Shown in pieces: positions 35,118 through 45,969 of a stretch of 64,000 bases of DNA. How positions within the stretch are numbered: position 1 is the stretch's first letter; every line of letters begins with the position of its first letter. The notes under the pieces were generated by a model. It did no database searches. It was not told the DNA's origin and saw only the letters and a program-made list of their open reading frames with translations. A program made the translations under genes and the position numbers. The stretch is from Acidobacteriota bacterium (GTDB taxonomy: Bacteria > Acidobacteriota > Terriglobia > Terriglobales > Acidobacteriaceae): assembly GCA_003225175.1 (NCBI GenBank), contig QIBA01000042.1:1-64000 (forward strand), written 5' to 3'.

Positions 35118-35213
35118 GAGACGCAGCATGCTGCGTCTCCACCATGCCTTCTCGTGACGATACACGGGCGGGAACACCCAGGCAGCAGCGTGCAGATACA
35201 GCATGCTGCGTCT
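35118..35213. repeat. Two R6 palindromes downstream of the GH99-like gene
   Basis: GAGACGCAGCATGCTGCG continues to TCTC as a perfect 22-base palindrome at 35118-35139, and AGATACAGCATGCTGCGTCT at 35194-35213 is a nearly perfect one. The shared core recurs at 26371-26395 and in the lon terminator stem. Confidence 0.75.
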
Positions 35214-35333
35214 TTACTAAACCTGGTTTGACACGCAATTCCCGCAACAGCGAGAATAGATAAGCAGCCCGTCCAAACCGCGGTTCGCTAGCTCTTCCAC
35301 CAAGCGAACTCCAGGCGGTATGAACGTTTCCAG

Positions 35334-35420
35334 GCCGAAGTGGCGGAATTGGCAGACGCGCATGGTTCAGGTCCATGTACTCGCAAGGGTGTGGGGGTTC
35401 GAGTCCCTTCTTCGGCACCA
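35334..35420 (+). tRNA. tRNA-Leu (anticodon CAG)
   Basis: The acceptor stem GCCGAAG (35334-35340) pairs fully with CTTCGGC (35410-35416), followed by discriminator A and encoded CCA. The anticodon loop TTCAGGT between CATGG and CCATG gives anticodon CAG, which reads CUG. A long variable arm (GTACTCGCAAGGGTGT) and GGTTCGAGTCC in the T arm fit a class II tRNA-Leu. Confidence 0.98.
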
Positions 35421-35540
35421 AGTCTCGTGATCCAGTGACTTAGCACGACGGCTATCTAAATCGCCTATGTGAAGTGTGCGCGCGATTGAATTTCTTGCGG
35501 TTTGCCGACAATTCGGGAATTGACACTTTTGTGCCCCGCC

Positions 35541-35957
35541 TTAGTCCGGGCTGCGCTTCGAGGGCGAACCTACTTGGCCGGCGCGACGGAAGCGCAATGC
35601 GGACCAGACTTCGTCGATAGCGACGATGGACACCGCGTGCCATCCCTTACCATCCATCGCTCGCCGGATTACATCCCGATTTAGATCTCCTGCTGTTTTC
35701 GAGGTTTTCTTTGGGTAGGAAATCCACACCAAAGCATTCGGAGCCGCGTGTTTTGGGAGCTTCCTGGCGAACGTGCTGATCTCTGCCAGGCGCGTTGCAA
35801 AGACCTGCACAAAGGGATACATCCCATCGACTCTGGAAGAGACAGTGAGTCCGTCAGGCAAAGGCGTCAACAACTTCAGGTAACCCGAAGGCGGGTCGAT
35901 GATTAACGCCCGCATGCCGGGGTTCATACCGAGTTTTCTGGCAATTGGTTTTTTCAT
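35541..35957 (-). CDS. DUF3052-like protein
   Basis: A 138-residue protein from ATG 35957 (MKKPIARKLGMNPGMRALII). ALVWISYPKKTSKTAGDLNR and VIRRAMDGKGWHAVSIVAID are typical of the DUF3052 family, small cytoplasmic proteins of unknown function. It overlaps the preceding VOC gene by ATGA (four bases), so they are cotranscribed. Its C-terminus continues for about ten basic residues. Confidence 0.75.
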   Translation of the reverse strand: MKKPIARKLGMNPGMRALIIDPPSGYLKLLTPLPDGLTVSSRVDGMYPFVQVFATRLAEISTFARKLPKHAAPNALVWISYPKKTSKTAGDLNRDVIRRAMDGKGWHAVSIVAIDEVWSALRFRRAGQVGSPSKRSPD

Positions 35958-36331
35958 TTGCGATTGACCTTGCTGGAGAGCGCGAACTGATTGCCGTCCG
36001 GATCCTTGAAGACGGCGATCGATCCCCAAGGCTCGTTCTTGGGTTCCTCGGAAAAAGTTACGCCTTTCAACTTCAGCCCTTTGGCGGTTGCGAATACGTC
36101 GTCACACCAGAAGGCAACGGACTGAAACTCGCCGATGCGTCTCTCGTGACCTTCGGGCGTGTAGAGGGCGACACCGGTCTCCGCACCAGGAATGAGGAGT
36201 TCAATCCAGCGTTGCTTGTCAGTGAAAGGCTGGTCTGTGGCTACTTTTAGTCCGAGTGCCTCCGTATAGAATTTCAGTGCAACGTCCTGATCGCGAACGG
36301 GAATGCCGACAAACTTTATTCCGCGAACCAC
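35954..36331 (-). CDS. VOC-family protein (glyoxalase/dioxygenase fold)
   Basis: A 125-residue protein from GTG 36331, which has GGAGGAGG just upstream; the longer in-frame ORF would start in untranslated DNA. VRGIKFVGIPVRDQDVALKF and FYTEALGLKV are the first half of the fold and FKDPDGNQFALS is the C-terminal metal-ligand region. VOC proteins include glyoxalases, dioxygenases and antibiotic-binding proteins; a substrate cannot be named. It is divergent from an HTH gene at 36426. Confidence 0.88.
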   Translation of the reverse strand: MVRGIKFVGIPVRDQDVALKFYTEALGLKVATDQPFTDKQRWIELLIPGAETGVALYTPEGHERRIGEFQSVAFWCDDVFATAKGLKLKGVTFSEEPKNEPWGSIAVFKDPDGNQFALSSKVNRK

Positions 36332-36425
36332 AGTTTTCCTCCTCCATAAAAACGAACGGAGCATAGCGTGCAGAATTCGCGCGTGCAATGAGCCAGTCGT
36401 TGCTATATTAGTTGCCGGTATAGCC

Positions 36426-36746
36426 GTGCTGAACCTGGATGATTACGTCGTGGACGTATTGATGCGTGACCTGGTCGGGCATGATCGGAGACCAGCTAGT
36501 TTCCTGCTCTACATTTGGCTCGCCGCCGAACAAGCACGCAGGCAAGGAGCCGTTCACGTGAGTTATCAGGAATTGGCGGAGTCGATTGGAATTTCGAAGA
36601 GTTCAGCGCAAGCCGCCGTCAGTTGGCTGGTCCGACGGAAGCTGCTCGCCGTTGGCAAAGAAAACGCTACGGCTATCCCGCGTTACACTGTGCGGCGCCC
36701 ATGGAGGGATACTGCACGCGGCGTCAGTGTCCGCCGTGCTCAGTGA
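36426..36746 (+). CDS. Winged helix-turn-helix transcriptional regulator
   Basis: About 106 residues from a GTG start at 36426 (VLNLDDYVVDVLMRDLVGHD). VSYQELAESIGISKSSAQAA is the helix-turn-helix, followed by VSWLVRRKLLAV (wing). It lies close to and divergent from the VOC/DUF3052 operon, so it may control it. The start is uncertain because there is no clear ribosome-binding site. A long in-frame ORF opens at 36303. Confidence 0.7.
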   Translation: MLNLDDYVVDVLMRDLVGHDRRPASFLLYIWLAAEQARRQGAVHVSYQELAESIGISKSSAQAAVSWLVRRKLLAVGKENATAIPRYTVRRPWRDTARGVSVRRAQ

Positions 36747-36856
36747 TCGTTCCTCCCGGATAACGGGCTACTCTTCAACGATCCAATTAGGGAACAGTCG
36801 CCGAGTACTCACGCGCAACAGGGCGGCAGAAAGATGTTGCAATAACTGATCGACTT

Positions 36857-37825
36857 TCACTCCATCGTGATGACGACCTTGCCGTTGTGAGTGCCTGCGC
36901 CAAAATGACGAAAGGCTTCCCGCGCTTCGCTCAGCTTATAAGGACCATCGATCACGGGGATTAGCTGTCCGGCTTCGAAACGTTCGTTTAAGTATGGCAG
37001 GTCCTGGTTCTGCTTCAGCATGACCAAGCGGACGGTTTTGCCCGTGGTTTGCCGAATGCACCATCCGAAAATTACAAACTGGAACAGTCGGGACAAGTCG
37101 CCACCGATGGTGGCATATGTTCCTCCGGGACTGAGCGAGTGCGTGTACGCGAATGGGGAACGAGTCGTTTTTGTATCGAGGATCAGGTCGTAGCGCCGCC
37201 CGTTCCTGGCAAAGTTCTCCTTTTTGTAATCGATCAGGTGGTCAAAGCCGATGGCCCGCATCATCTCGAACTTCACCGCGCTATCGACACCCGTAACTTC
37301 CACGTCCTGCGATTTGGCTAATTGAATGGCAATCGTGCCCACGCCGCCACCCGCCCCATTGATGAGGATCTTCTGGCCGGATCTCAGCGGTCCGGCCGCA
37401 AAGAGACCTTGCACTGCGAGCTGCCCGGCTTGCGGCAGCGCGGCGGCCTCTTCGAAAGTCATTCGAGACGGCTTCCGTACCAACGCCACTTCGGGCGCAC
37501 ACACATACTCCGCAAATCCGCCCCAGCCGCCAGAGCCGAAGCGAGACAGATCACCGTAGACCTCGTCTCCGACCGTAAAACGTTGAACCGCGCTGCCGAC
37601 GGCGGCAACCCGTCCCGCGATGTCGGAACCCAGAATCCGTACACGTGGCCTATTGAAGCCGAGCGGAACCATCGGCCGCTGAAGCATCTGCCAATCCCAA
37701 TCGTTGATTGAGGCCGCATGCACCCGCACCAAAACTTCGCGTTCCTTTGGTGCTGGCGGTTCGATGTCCCTTACTTCGAGCACGTCGGGCGGACCGTATC
37801 GGTCGCGAATCAGTGCTTTCATCAT
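36857..37825 (-). CDS. NAD(P)-dependent zinc-less alcohol dehydrogenase/quinone oxidoreductase
   Basis: A 322-residue medium-chain dehydrogenase. MMKALIRDRYGPPDVLEVRD starts the catalytic domain, GSDIAGRVAAVGSAVQRFTV continues it, and ILINGAGGGVGTIAIQLAKS is the NAD(P)-binding loop. The usual structural-zinc Cys cluster is missing, which fits the quinone-oxidoreductase type that reduces enones or quinones. The ATG at 37825 has AAGGA seven bases upstream; the longer frame is not needed. It is transcribed away from the amylase gene. Confidence 0.9.
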   Translation of the reverse strand: MMKALIRDRYGPPDVLEVRDIEPPAPKEREVLVRVHAASINDWDWQMLQRPMVPLGFNRPRVRILGSDIAGRVAAVGSAVQRFTVGDEVYGDLSRFGSGGWGGFAEYVCAPEVALVRKPSRMTFEEAAALPQAGQLAVQGLFAAGPLRSGQKILINGAGGGVGTIAIQLAKSQDVEVTGVDSAVKFEMMRAIGFDHLIDYKKENFARNGRRYDLILDTKTTRSPFAYTHSLSPGGTYATIGGDLSRLFQFVIFGWCIRQTTGKTVRLVMLKQNQDLPYLNERFEAGQLIPVIDGPYKLSEAREAFRHFGAGTHNGKVVITME

Positions 37826-38077
37826 CGGTCTGTCCTTCAGCGGATAGGTCGAAAGGACCTGCTGATCATGCGACAAAGAAAGTGGCTGGCCGATGCAGTT
37901 TAGCCGATTCGAGAAATCGATGGCGAGCGTATCACGCTTCAAAGAAAGAGTTGCCGACGACTGGTGCAGAATCAGCGATGCTACAGCGGGCCGAATGGCC
38001 AGCGTGAGTTGCTTCTTCAGTGGATTCAACCGTCGTCCCAATATGGTACAAGCACGGGCTTATCGACCGGTTCACGT

Positions 38078-38105
38078 TTGACAACGACTTGGTTCAGAGT
38101 ACACT
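38078..38105 (+). promoter_or_regulatory. Candidate sigma-70 promoter of the amylase gene
   Basis: TTGACA at 38078-38083 matches the -35 consensus exactly. TACACT at 38100-38105 matches four of six -10 positions, with 16-bp spacing. The ATG follows at 38138. The 312-bp gap from the divergent dehydrogenase holds no other gene. Confidence 0.45.
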
Positions 38106-38137
38106 GCTGATCGCTCAGAAAGGCGTGTGGGGCCGAT

Positions 38138-41100
38138 ATGAAGCGTTTTGCACTCTTTTTCAGTCTTCTTTTTACTGCCCATTGCGCAATCGCCCAAATG
38201 GGGGTCACCTCTGTCACCATTGCCGGCGACCTGCAACAATCGCAGGGTTGCGCCAACAACTGGGATCCGTCTTGCTCCAACACATTGCTGAGCTACGACA
38301 GATACAGTGATATTTGGAAGGGCGCCTTTTCCATTCCAGCGGGAAGCTACAACTACAAAGCCGCCCTCGACGGGAACTGGAACGTCAGCTACGGCCTCAA
38401 CACCGGCGGCAACAACATTCCACTGAGCCTGCCTGCTCAGGCGACGGTATCGTTCTACTACGACAACAAGTCTCACTGGATCACCGATAATCACAACAGC
38501 GTCATCGCTACTGTTCCCGGCGACTATCAAATAACCATCGGGTGCTCCGGCAATTGGGATCCGGCCTGCTTCCGTTCCTGGATGGAAGATCCAGGCGGTA
38601 CTGGCACTTACAGCTTCACCGCCAATATTCCGCAGGGAACTTACCAATGCAAAGTCGCAATTAATGGCAGTTGGAGCGAGAACTATGGGCAGAACGGCAC
38701 TCCCGGCGGGGACAACATCCCGTTCAGGGTTCTAAGCACAAGCGCGAATGTCACGTTCTCCTACAACCCAGCGACTCACCTCCTGAGCATCATCGGCGCC
38801 TCCCCGGCGCACGACAGCAACGTCGAATGGGACGGTCTTCGCCATGACTCTCGCGATACGCTTTACCGTTCGCCCGGCGGCGCTGTTCCGGTCAACACGC
38901 CGGTTAAGCTTCGCTTCCGCACTTACCACGATGACGTCACGGATGTGACTCTCCGCTGGTACGACCTCAACGCCGGAGCCGAAAACGTTATTCCAATGCA
39001 GATTGTTGCGGCTGGCGTGCCTTGCTACCAAAGTGGCCTCGGCGACAACACGTGTGATTTCTGGGAGACAACTGTCAATTCGAAAACGCCAAACAATTTC
39101 TGGTACCGGTTCATCATCAGCGACGGCACCGCCAACGCATACTACGAAGACAACACGCCAGCTCTCGACGGCGGCCTCGGCGCCGCGAGTGCCGACGCCA
39201 TCGACAACAGCTACGCGCTGATGTACTACGATCCCAAGTTCACCAGTGCCCCGTGGGCGAAGAATGCCGTTATCTATCAGATCTTCCCTGACCGCTTTCG
39301 CAACGGAAACAGGCAGAACGATCCCAAGACCGGTGACATCCGTTACGAGGATCCGGTAATCGCGCAACAGTGGGGGGCACTGCCCGAAGGCTACTGCCAC
39401 CTCTACAGCGATGCCACCAGCAACTGCCCGTGGCGCTTTAACACGCCTATGAACACCGGCACCATCGAGCAGCCGCGCGGACGCGACTACTTCGGAGGTG
39501 ATCTTAACGGCATTGAGCAATCGTTCGATTACCTCGAGTGGTTGGGTGTAAACACCATTTACTTCAATCCCATCTTCTCCTCATCGTCGAATCACGGATA
39601 CGACACGCGCGACTACTCGAAAATCAACCCGTACTTCGGTACCAGCAAAGAATGGGCGAGGCTCGTTGATCGCGCCAGCGACGAAAATATACGCATCATT
39701 CTGGATGGCGTATTCAACCACCTCTCGTCCGACAGCCCGTTCTTCGATCGTTATCGTCAGTTTGCGGTATCCGGCGCCTGCGAAGACGCCACTTCCCCTT
39801 TGCGTCCGTGGTTTACGTTTAGGCCTCCGGGGCCGGGCGAACCGTCGCCCTGCGTGCCTTCCACTCCCGGGGGCAGCGACACCTTCTACAACGGATGGGC
39901 CGGATTTGACAGTCTGCCGGTCATAACGAAGTCATTGCCGTCAGTTCAGTCCTACTTTCTGACTGACCACAACAGCATCAGCCGTTCCTGGCTGAAGCAG
40001 GGCGCTTCAGGCTGGCGTCTAGACGTCATGGGTGACGGTTCATTCCCAAATGGGTATTGGGAGACTTTCCGCAAAGTGGTGAAGTCCACCAAGCCCGACG
40101 CGTTGATCATCGGTGAACTCTGGCAGAAGGACAGCACACTCCTGCGCTTCCTGCGCGGCGATCGCGCTGACGCAACCATGAACTACCGCCTACGCGATGC
40201 TGTAATCGGCTTCCTTGCGCCGCAGACATTCGACCCCAAGGGCTTCGCCGACAGCGGTCGCAAGTTGAAGCCTTCCGAGTTCTTGTCGCGCCTCCAGTCC
40301 ATCCGCGAGGACTATGCCGATGCCGCGTACTTCTCGATGATGAACCTGCTCGACAGTCACGATACGGCACGTTTGCTCTGGGTTTTGACGCCCGGTGCCG
40401 ACAACCGCAATGATAAAGAATTCAACCCTGCCAATCTTGCCGAGGGCAAGCGGCGGCAGCAGATTGCGGCCACCATTCAGTTCTCCGTGCCGGGCGCTCC
40501 AACTATCTACTATGGCGATGAAGCGGGCGTTACCGGTAACGACGATCCCGATGACCGGCGCACCTTTCCCTGGCCCGATGTTGGCGGAGCGCCGGACTTC
40601 CAAATGGGTTTCTTCTACCACGAGCTGATCGAAGCCCGAAAACACGAAACGGTCCTACGCCATGGCGACTTCCGCGGTTTGCTCGCCGATGACAGCAACG
40701 ACGCTGTGGCATTTGGCCGCAAAACGGAACATCAGGCCGCGGTATTGATCGTCAACCGCAGCCCGAATGTGCAGATTGTTAATGTTCCGGTTGCCGGGTA
40801 CCTGCGGGACAACCTGACCTTCCAAAGCATCTTCACTGTGCAGAATCCCGACTCCATGGCGATCACCAGCGGTGGTGTGCTCCAGGCGACACTCGGTCCC
40901 GAAAGCGCCATCCTGTTTGCTACCGGACAGGTGAATCTGAAGCCGCCTGATGCGCCTACGAATCTGGCAGTGCAGAAGGAATTGTCAAACCAAGTGTCAC
41001 TGTCGTGGACTGGCACGGCGCACGCGGCCAGCTACAACGTGTACGCGAGTCCCGTCAGCGGCGGCGGTTACACGCGGGCGAACACCTCTCTTGTGACCAG

Positions 41101-42256
41101 GACTACCTTCACGGCCACGGGCCTCACCAATGCCCAAACTTATTACTTCGTCGTCACCACTATTGATGCCGATGGAAACGAAAGCCTCTACTCCAACGAG
41201 GTCAACGCCATCCCGCACCTGGTCATCGGTTGGGCGAACTTGCAGTGGCCTCCGTCCATCACGGAGACGATCAGCTCTGTCAATCGCACTCCGAGTATTT
41301 ATGGTCAGGTCTGGATTGATGGCGTGACGAATCAGCCCGGGGCTGCTCCCGGATTGATGGCACAGGTCGGTTTCGGTCCTACGGGCAGCAACCCTGCAGG
41401 AAATTCTGCTTGGACCTGGGTCGATTCAACTTTCAACACCAATGTCGGCAACAACGATGAGTTCGTCGGCAACCTTCTGCCCACCACGGTCGGAAGCTAC
41501 GACTATCTCTATCGTTACTCCACTACCCACGGCCGCGACTGGCTCTACGCCGATCTTAATGGTCCCGTTAGCGGACTGCCGCCCAATCCGGGCAAGCTCA
41601 CCGTCAATCCGGGCCCGAACGTCAATCCGCCTTCGGCTCCGCAAAACCTGCAGGTCACTGGCGCCAGCCCGAAGACCGTCTCGCTGTTGTGGAGTGCCGT
41701 TACAGGCGATCCCAACCTGTACGGATACGAAGTGCTCCGCGGATCGCAAGCTGGTGGCCCATATTCGATTATTGCCACTACAACCGCAACCACCTACACC
41801 GACAGTAACGTACTCTCCGGCACGACCTACTTCTACGTCGTGCGTGCCATCGATCTGTACTACAACCGCTCCGGACCCTCGAACGAGGTCAATGCTACGG
41901 CCAAGCAGCGCAAGGTAGCGATCACGTTTAACGTCACTGTTCCCACGAGCACAAACGCCACGGTGCATATTGCCGGAACGCTGAACCTGCTCGATGGCAA
42001 TTTGCCGATGTGGGATCCGGGCGCGACTCAGCTGACGAAGGTCGACAGCACGCACTGGACAATTACGCTCACAGGCAACGAGGGCGTGCAGCTCCAGTAC
42101 AAATACACGCTGGGCTCCTGGAACTATGTGGAGAAGGGCTCAGCCTGCGACGAAATTGCCAACCGTATGATCACTCTGACATACGGAGACAACGGCGTGC
42201 AGACCGAGAGCGACATCGTTCCGAACTGGAGAAACGTCTCACCCTGCGGTAATTGA
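38138..42256 (+). CDS. Secreted GH13 alpha-amylase/amylopullulanase with starch-binding modules
   Basis: A 1372-residue exported protein (signal MKRFALFFSLLFTAHCAIA). Two X25/pullulanase-type modules cover about 22-115 and 125-215 (each with NWDP and NGxW). An amylase N-domain spans 225-365. The GH13 barrel follows with DGVFNH at 523-528, GWRLD with nucleophile Asp629, GE with acid Glu660 and SHD with Asp742. FN3-type modules lie near 937-1028 and 1164-1256, with a beta-rich module between them (1030-1150). The final about 110 residues resemble a CBM20 starch-binding domain. It should hydrolyse alpha-glucans outside the cell. Confidence 0.92.
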   Translation: MKRFALFFSLLFTAHCAIAQMGVTSVTIAGDLQQSQGCANNWDPSCSNTLLSYDRYSDIWKGAFSIPAGSYNYKAALDGNWNVSYGLNTGGNNIPLSLPAQATVSFYYDNKSHWITDNHNSVIATVPGDYQITIGCSGNWDPACFRSWMEDPGGTGTYSFTANIPQGTYQCKVAINGSWSENYGQNGTPGGDNIPFRVLSTSANVTFSYNPATHLLSIIGASPAHDSNVEWDGLRHDSRDTLYRSPGGAVPVNTPVKLRFRTYHDDVTDVTLRWYDLNAGAENVIPMQIVAAGVPCYQSGLGDNTCDFWETTVNSKTPNNFWYRFIISDGTANAYYEDNTPALDGGLGAASADAIDNSYALMYYDPKFTSAPWAKNAVIYQIFPDRFRNGNRQNDPKTGDIRYEDPVIAQQWGALPEGYCHLYSDATSNCPWRFNTPMNTGTIEQPRGRDYFGGDLNGIEQSFDYLEWLGVNTIYFNPIFSSSSNHGYDTRDYSKINPYFGTSKEWARLVDRASDENIRIILDGVFNHLSSDSPFFDRYRQFAVSGACEDATSPLRPWFTFRPPGPGEPSPCVPSTPGGSDTFYNGWAGFDSLPVITKSLPSVQSYFLTDHNSISRSWLKQGASGWRLDVMGDGSFPNGYWETFRKVVKSTKPDALIIGELWQKDSTLLRFLRGDRADATMNYRLRDAVIGFLAPQTFDPKGFADSGRKLKPSEFLSRLQSIREDYADAAYFSMMNLLDSHDTARLLWVLTPGADNRNDKEFNPANLAEGKRRQQIAATIQFSVPGAPTIYYGDEAGVTGNDDPDDRRTFPWPDVGGAPDFQMGFFYHELIEARKHETVLRHGDFRGLLADDSNDAVAFGRKTEHQAAVLIVNRSPNVQIVNVPVAGYLRDNLTFQSIFTVQNPDSMAITSGGVLQATLGPESAILFATGQVNLKPPDAPTNLAVQKELSNQVSLSWTGTAHAASYNVYASPVSGGGYTRANTSLVTRTTFTATGLTNAQTYYFVVTTIDADGNESLYSNEVNAIPHLVIGWANLQWPPSITETISSVNRTPSIYGQVWIDGVTNQPGAAPGLMAQVGFGPTGSNPAGNSAWTWVDSTFNTNVGNNDEFVGNLLPTTVGSYDYLYRYSTTHGRDWLYADLNGPVSGLPPNPGKLTVNPGPNVNPPSAPQNLQVTGASPKTVSLLWSAVTGDPNLYGYEVLRGSQAGGPYSIIATTTATTYTDSNVLSGTTYFYVVRAIDLYYNRSGPSNEVNATAKQRKVAITFNVTVPTSTNATVHIAGTLNLLDGNLPMWDPGATQLTKVDSTHWTITLTGNEGVQLQYKYTLGSWNYVEKGSACDEIANRMITLTYGDNGVQTESDIVPNWRNVSPCGN

Positions 42257-42275
42257 TTCGAAAGCCAGATCATTA

Positions 42276-42301
42276 AAGCCCCATGGGAGTGGGGCTTTTT
42301 T
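42276..42301 (+). terminator. Rho-independent terminator of the amylase gene
   Basis: Stem AAGCCCCA (42276-42283) with TGGGGCTT (42290-42297), then a T-run. Confidence 0.9.
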
Positions 42302-42302
42302 G

Positions 42303-43875
<1,573 letters not shown>

Positions 43876-43884
43876 GCAGGCTGC

Positions 43885-44529
43885 ATGCGAATTGGCATTC
43901 TCGGTGCGGGACTGATGGGCGGAAAGCTTGGCACTATCTTCTCGCGAGCTGGACACGAAGTTGTGTTCAGCTATGCGCGTAGCGAGCAGAAGCTCAAGCG
44001 CCTCGCGCGCGACGCCGGACGGAATGCAAGGGCCGGTACACCACATGCAGCCGCGAAGGAAGCAGACGCTGTATTGCTGGCAGTGCATTGGTCTCGAATC
44101 AACGATGTGCTGAAGCAGGCGGGCGACTTGTCAGGCAAGGTAATCGTGACCTGCTCCTTGCCTATGGATGAGGAGAACACGAAACTTCTCATCGCAAATA
44201 CGTCCTCAGGTGCGGAAGAGCTTGCGAAGCGGGTTCCGAAAGCGCATGTGGTGTGCGCCTTCAACACGATTCCCAGCGAGGTGCTCTTCGGTGTATTCGA
44301 AGCTAAGCGCAGGAAGTCGCGGCCTGGTCTGGTGTATTGCGGCGACCAGCGACGCGCAAAAGATGTCGCCGTCAGACTGATCGATGACGTCGGTTTTGAG
44401 CCGGTGGATTGCGGTCCACTTCGAATCGCACGATATACCGAGCCTTTTGCGCTGCTTGTTGCCCAGCTCGCGTACGAGGGAGATCAAGGCCCGGAGCTGG
44501 CGTACAGGTTTGAAAGGTTGAAAAAATAA
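43885..44529 (+). CDS. NADPH-dependent F420 reductase-like protein
   Basis: A 214-residue Rossmann protein: MRIGILGAGLMGGKLGTIFS is a GxGxxG NAD(P)-binding start, with HEVVFSYARSEQKL and AVLLAVHWSRINDVLKQ following. This matches the F420 oxidoreductase/NADP family (PF03807). Whether it really uses F420 is unknown; many members reduce other substrates. It is nine bases after the aldo/keto reductase stop, so the genes probably form an operon. Confidence 0.85.
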   Translation: MRIGILGAGLMGGKLGTIFSRAGHEVVFSYARSEQKLKRLARDAGRNARAGTPHAAAKEADAVLLAVHWSRINDVLKQAGDLSGKVIVTCSLPMDEENTKLLIANTSSGAEELAKRVPKAHVVCAFNTIPSEVLFGVFEAKRRKSRPGLVYCGDQRRAKDVAVRLIDDVGFEPVDCGPLRIARYTEPFALLVAQLAYEGDQGPELAYRFERLKK

Positions 44530-44535
44530 TCCATC

Positions 44536-45075
44536 GTGCAAGAGCTCGCAAAGTGGGATAGCTTCTATGTAATTGTCGGCTCCGCCTCCGGCGCTTTGAT
44601 CGGATTGCAGTTCGTAGTCATGACGCTCATCGCCGACAAGCCAAGTGCGGCTGCGCCGGAAGCAGGTGCGGCTTTCGCGACACCAACGATCGTTCATTTC
44701 AGCGTCGTTTTGTTTATCGCGGCGCTACTGCGCGCTCCCTGGCAAACCATAGCCTCAGTGTCAGCTCTTTGCGGCTTGATGGGATTCGGCGGAATCGTCT
44801 ATGCGCTGATCGTCGCTCGCCGTATGCGGAGACAGAACGCATACCGGCCTGAATTCGAAGACTGGCTCTTTCATGTTCTTCTGCCACTAGGTACCTATGG
44901 AATTCTTGCGGCCTCTCCCTTCGTAGTTCGCTTGCACTTACGCGAGGCGCTGTTTGGGGTTGGAGCCGCGGCGCTGCTGTTGCTTTTCATTGGCATCCAC
45001 AACACGTGGGATGGTCTCGCGTATCACGTATTCATTCGAATGAGGGACGTGCACCGGGAGCGCCCGCAAAAATGA
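44536..45075 (+). CDS. Hypothetical membrane protein
   Basis: A 179-residue protein with four to five hydrophobic helices (YVIVGSASGALIGLQFVVMT near the start, then segments near 60-75, 80-98, 110-130 and 140-155). GTG start. It lies six bases after the F420-reductase-like gene, probably in the same operon. No known domain is recognised. Confidence 0.65.
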   Translation: MQELAKWDSFYVIVGSASGALIGLQFVVMTLIADKPSAAAPEAGAAFATPTIVHFSVVLFIAALLRAPWQTIASVSALCGLMGFGGIVYALIVARRMRRQNAYRPEFEDWLFHVLLPLGTYGILAASPFVVRLHLREALFGVGAAALLLLFIGIHNTWDGLAYHVFIRMRDVHRERPQK

Positions 45076-45336
45076 GCGGGATCGCGAGTCAACCAGTTGA
45101 GCTCGATCCCTTGCCAGGACGCTGATCGCTTTGGCCGGCAGGTTACCAAAGGCCATGTACGATTCGTACGAACGACATGCTTGGTCCCTCTCCCATTAAG
45201 GGAACATTGGCAACTCGTTTGTACCAAAGGAACGATCACCCATGTGACCTTCGTGTCTGCGGGCTGGCTCGAACGGCGTTTGCTTATGGCATGATTTTCT
45301 CGTGCTCGGAAGTCCCCGCCGAGACGGAGGGAAATG

Positions 45337-45882
45337 ATGCCAAGCACAAAGCGCCACTTTATTGCTCTGGCCTGCGGGTTGGTGCTGTCCCTATGCGGGA
45401 CGCTAACAGCCGCAAACGGCCAGGAAAAAGAGAAGAACCACAGAAGTCAGGTTTCGACCTTTCCCGGCACGGTCGGGATGATGAATCCCTGCCCCACGGC
45501 CGATCACGGTGTCTTCTTCGTCGACGGCACTAACGTGGCTCGCTACCGCGAAAACAAGGACCATGCCACGATTCACATTCGCTTCCTGGCTAAGGGACTC
45601 GATAGCATCGGGCAGCCCGTGAAGGCATTCCTGCATGCCAACGCTCAGGTGGATCCGGGAGTTGGAGTGTATGAGATCCCGTTTGAATCAATCTGGGTGG
45701 ATAAGGGATCTCACAACTTCGAGTTTTTGTCCAACCTGCAGGTCACGGTTGTTAACGGACGCGTAACCAGTGCCAATATCTTCCCTTGGGATGGATATAC
45801 GCTGCAGTGCACCGATGACACCGACGCAAATGCCGCCGATCGCAGGTTCAACAACGATAAAGACGAGGACGACAAGAACTAG
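45337..45882 (+). CDS. Secreted hypothetical protein
   Basis: A 181-residue protein with a signal peptide (FIALACGLVLSLCGTLTAANG). GGAGG lies six bases before the second ATG (45337), which is preferred over 45334. The C-terminus is very acidic (DDTDANAADRRFNNDKDEDD). No family recognised. The preceding gap (45076-45336) holds only small frames without ribosome-binding sites. Confidence 0.6.
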   Translation: MPSTKRHFIALACGLVLSLCGTLTAANGQEKEKNHRSQVSTFPGTVGMMNPCPTADHGVFFVDGTNVARYRENKDHATIHIRFLAKGLDSIGQPVKAFLHANAQVDPGVGVYEIPFESIWVDKGSHNFEFLSNLQVTVVNGRVTSANIFPWDGYTLQCTDDTDANAADRRFNNDKDEDDKN

Positions 45883-45911
45883 CAAGACGCGGTTTTAAAC
45901 CAGCGCCAATC

Positions 45912-45950
45912 GAGGCACGGCAAAGTCAGGCTGCCGTGCCTCTTGTTTTT
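45912..45950 (+). terminator. Rho-independent terminator
   Basis: Stem GAGGCACGGCA (45912-45922) with TGCCGTGCCTC (45932-45942), then TTGTTTTT. It ends the secreted-protein gene and stands between it and a convergent lipoprotein gene. Confidence 0.9.
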
Positions 45951-45969
45951 GGCGCGGGTTTAGGACTCA

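Noticed and set aside
35062-35421. 119-codon minus-strand frame
   Set aside because: It covers the tRNA-Leu gene and R6 repeats.
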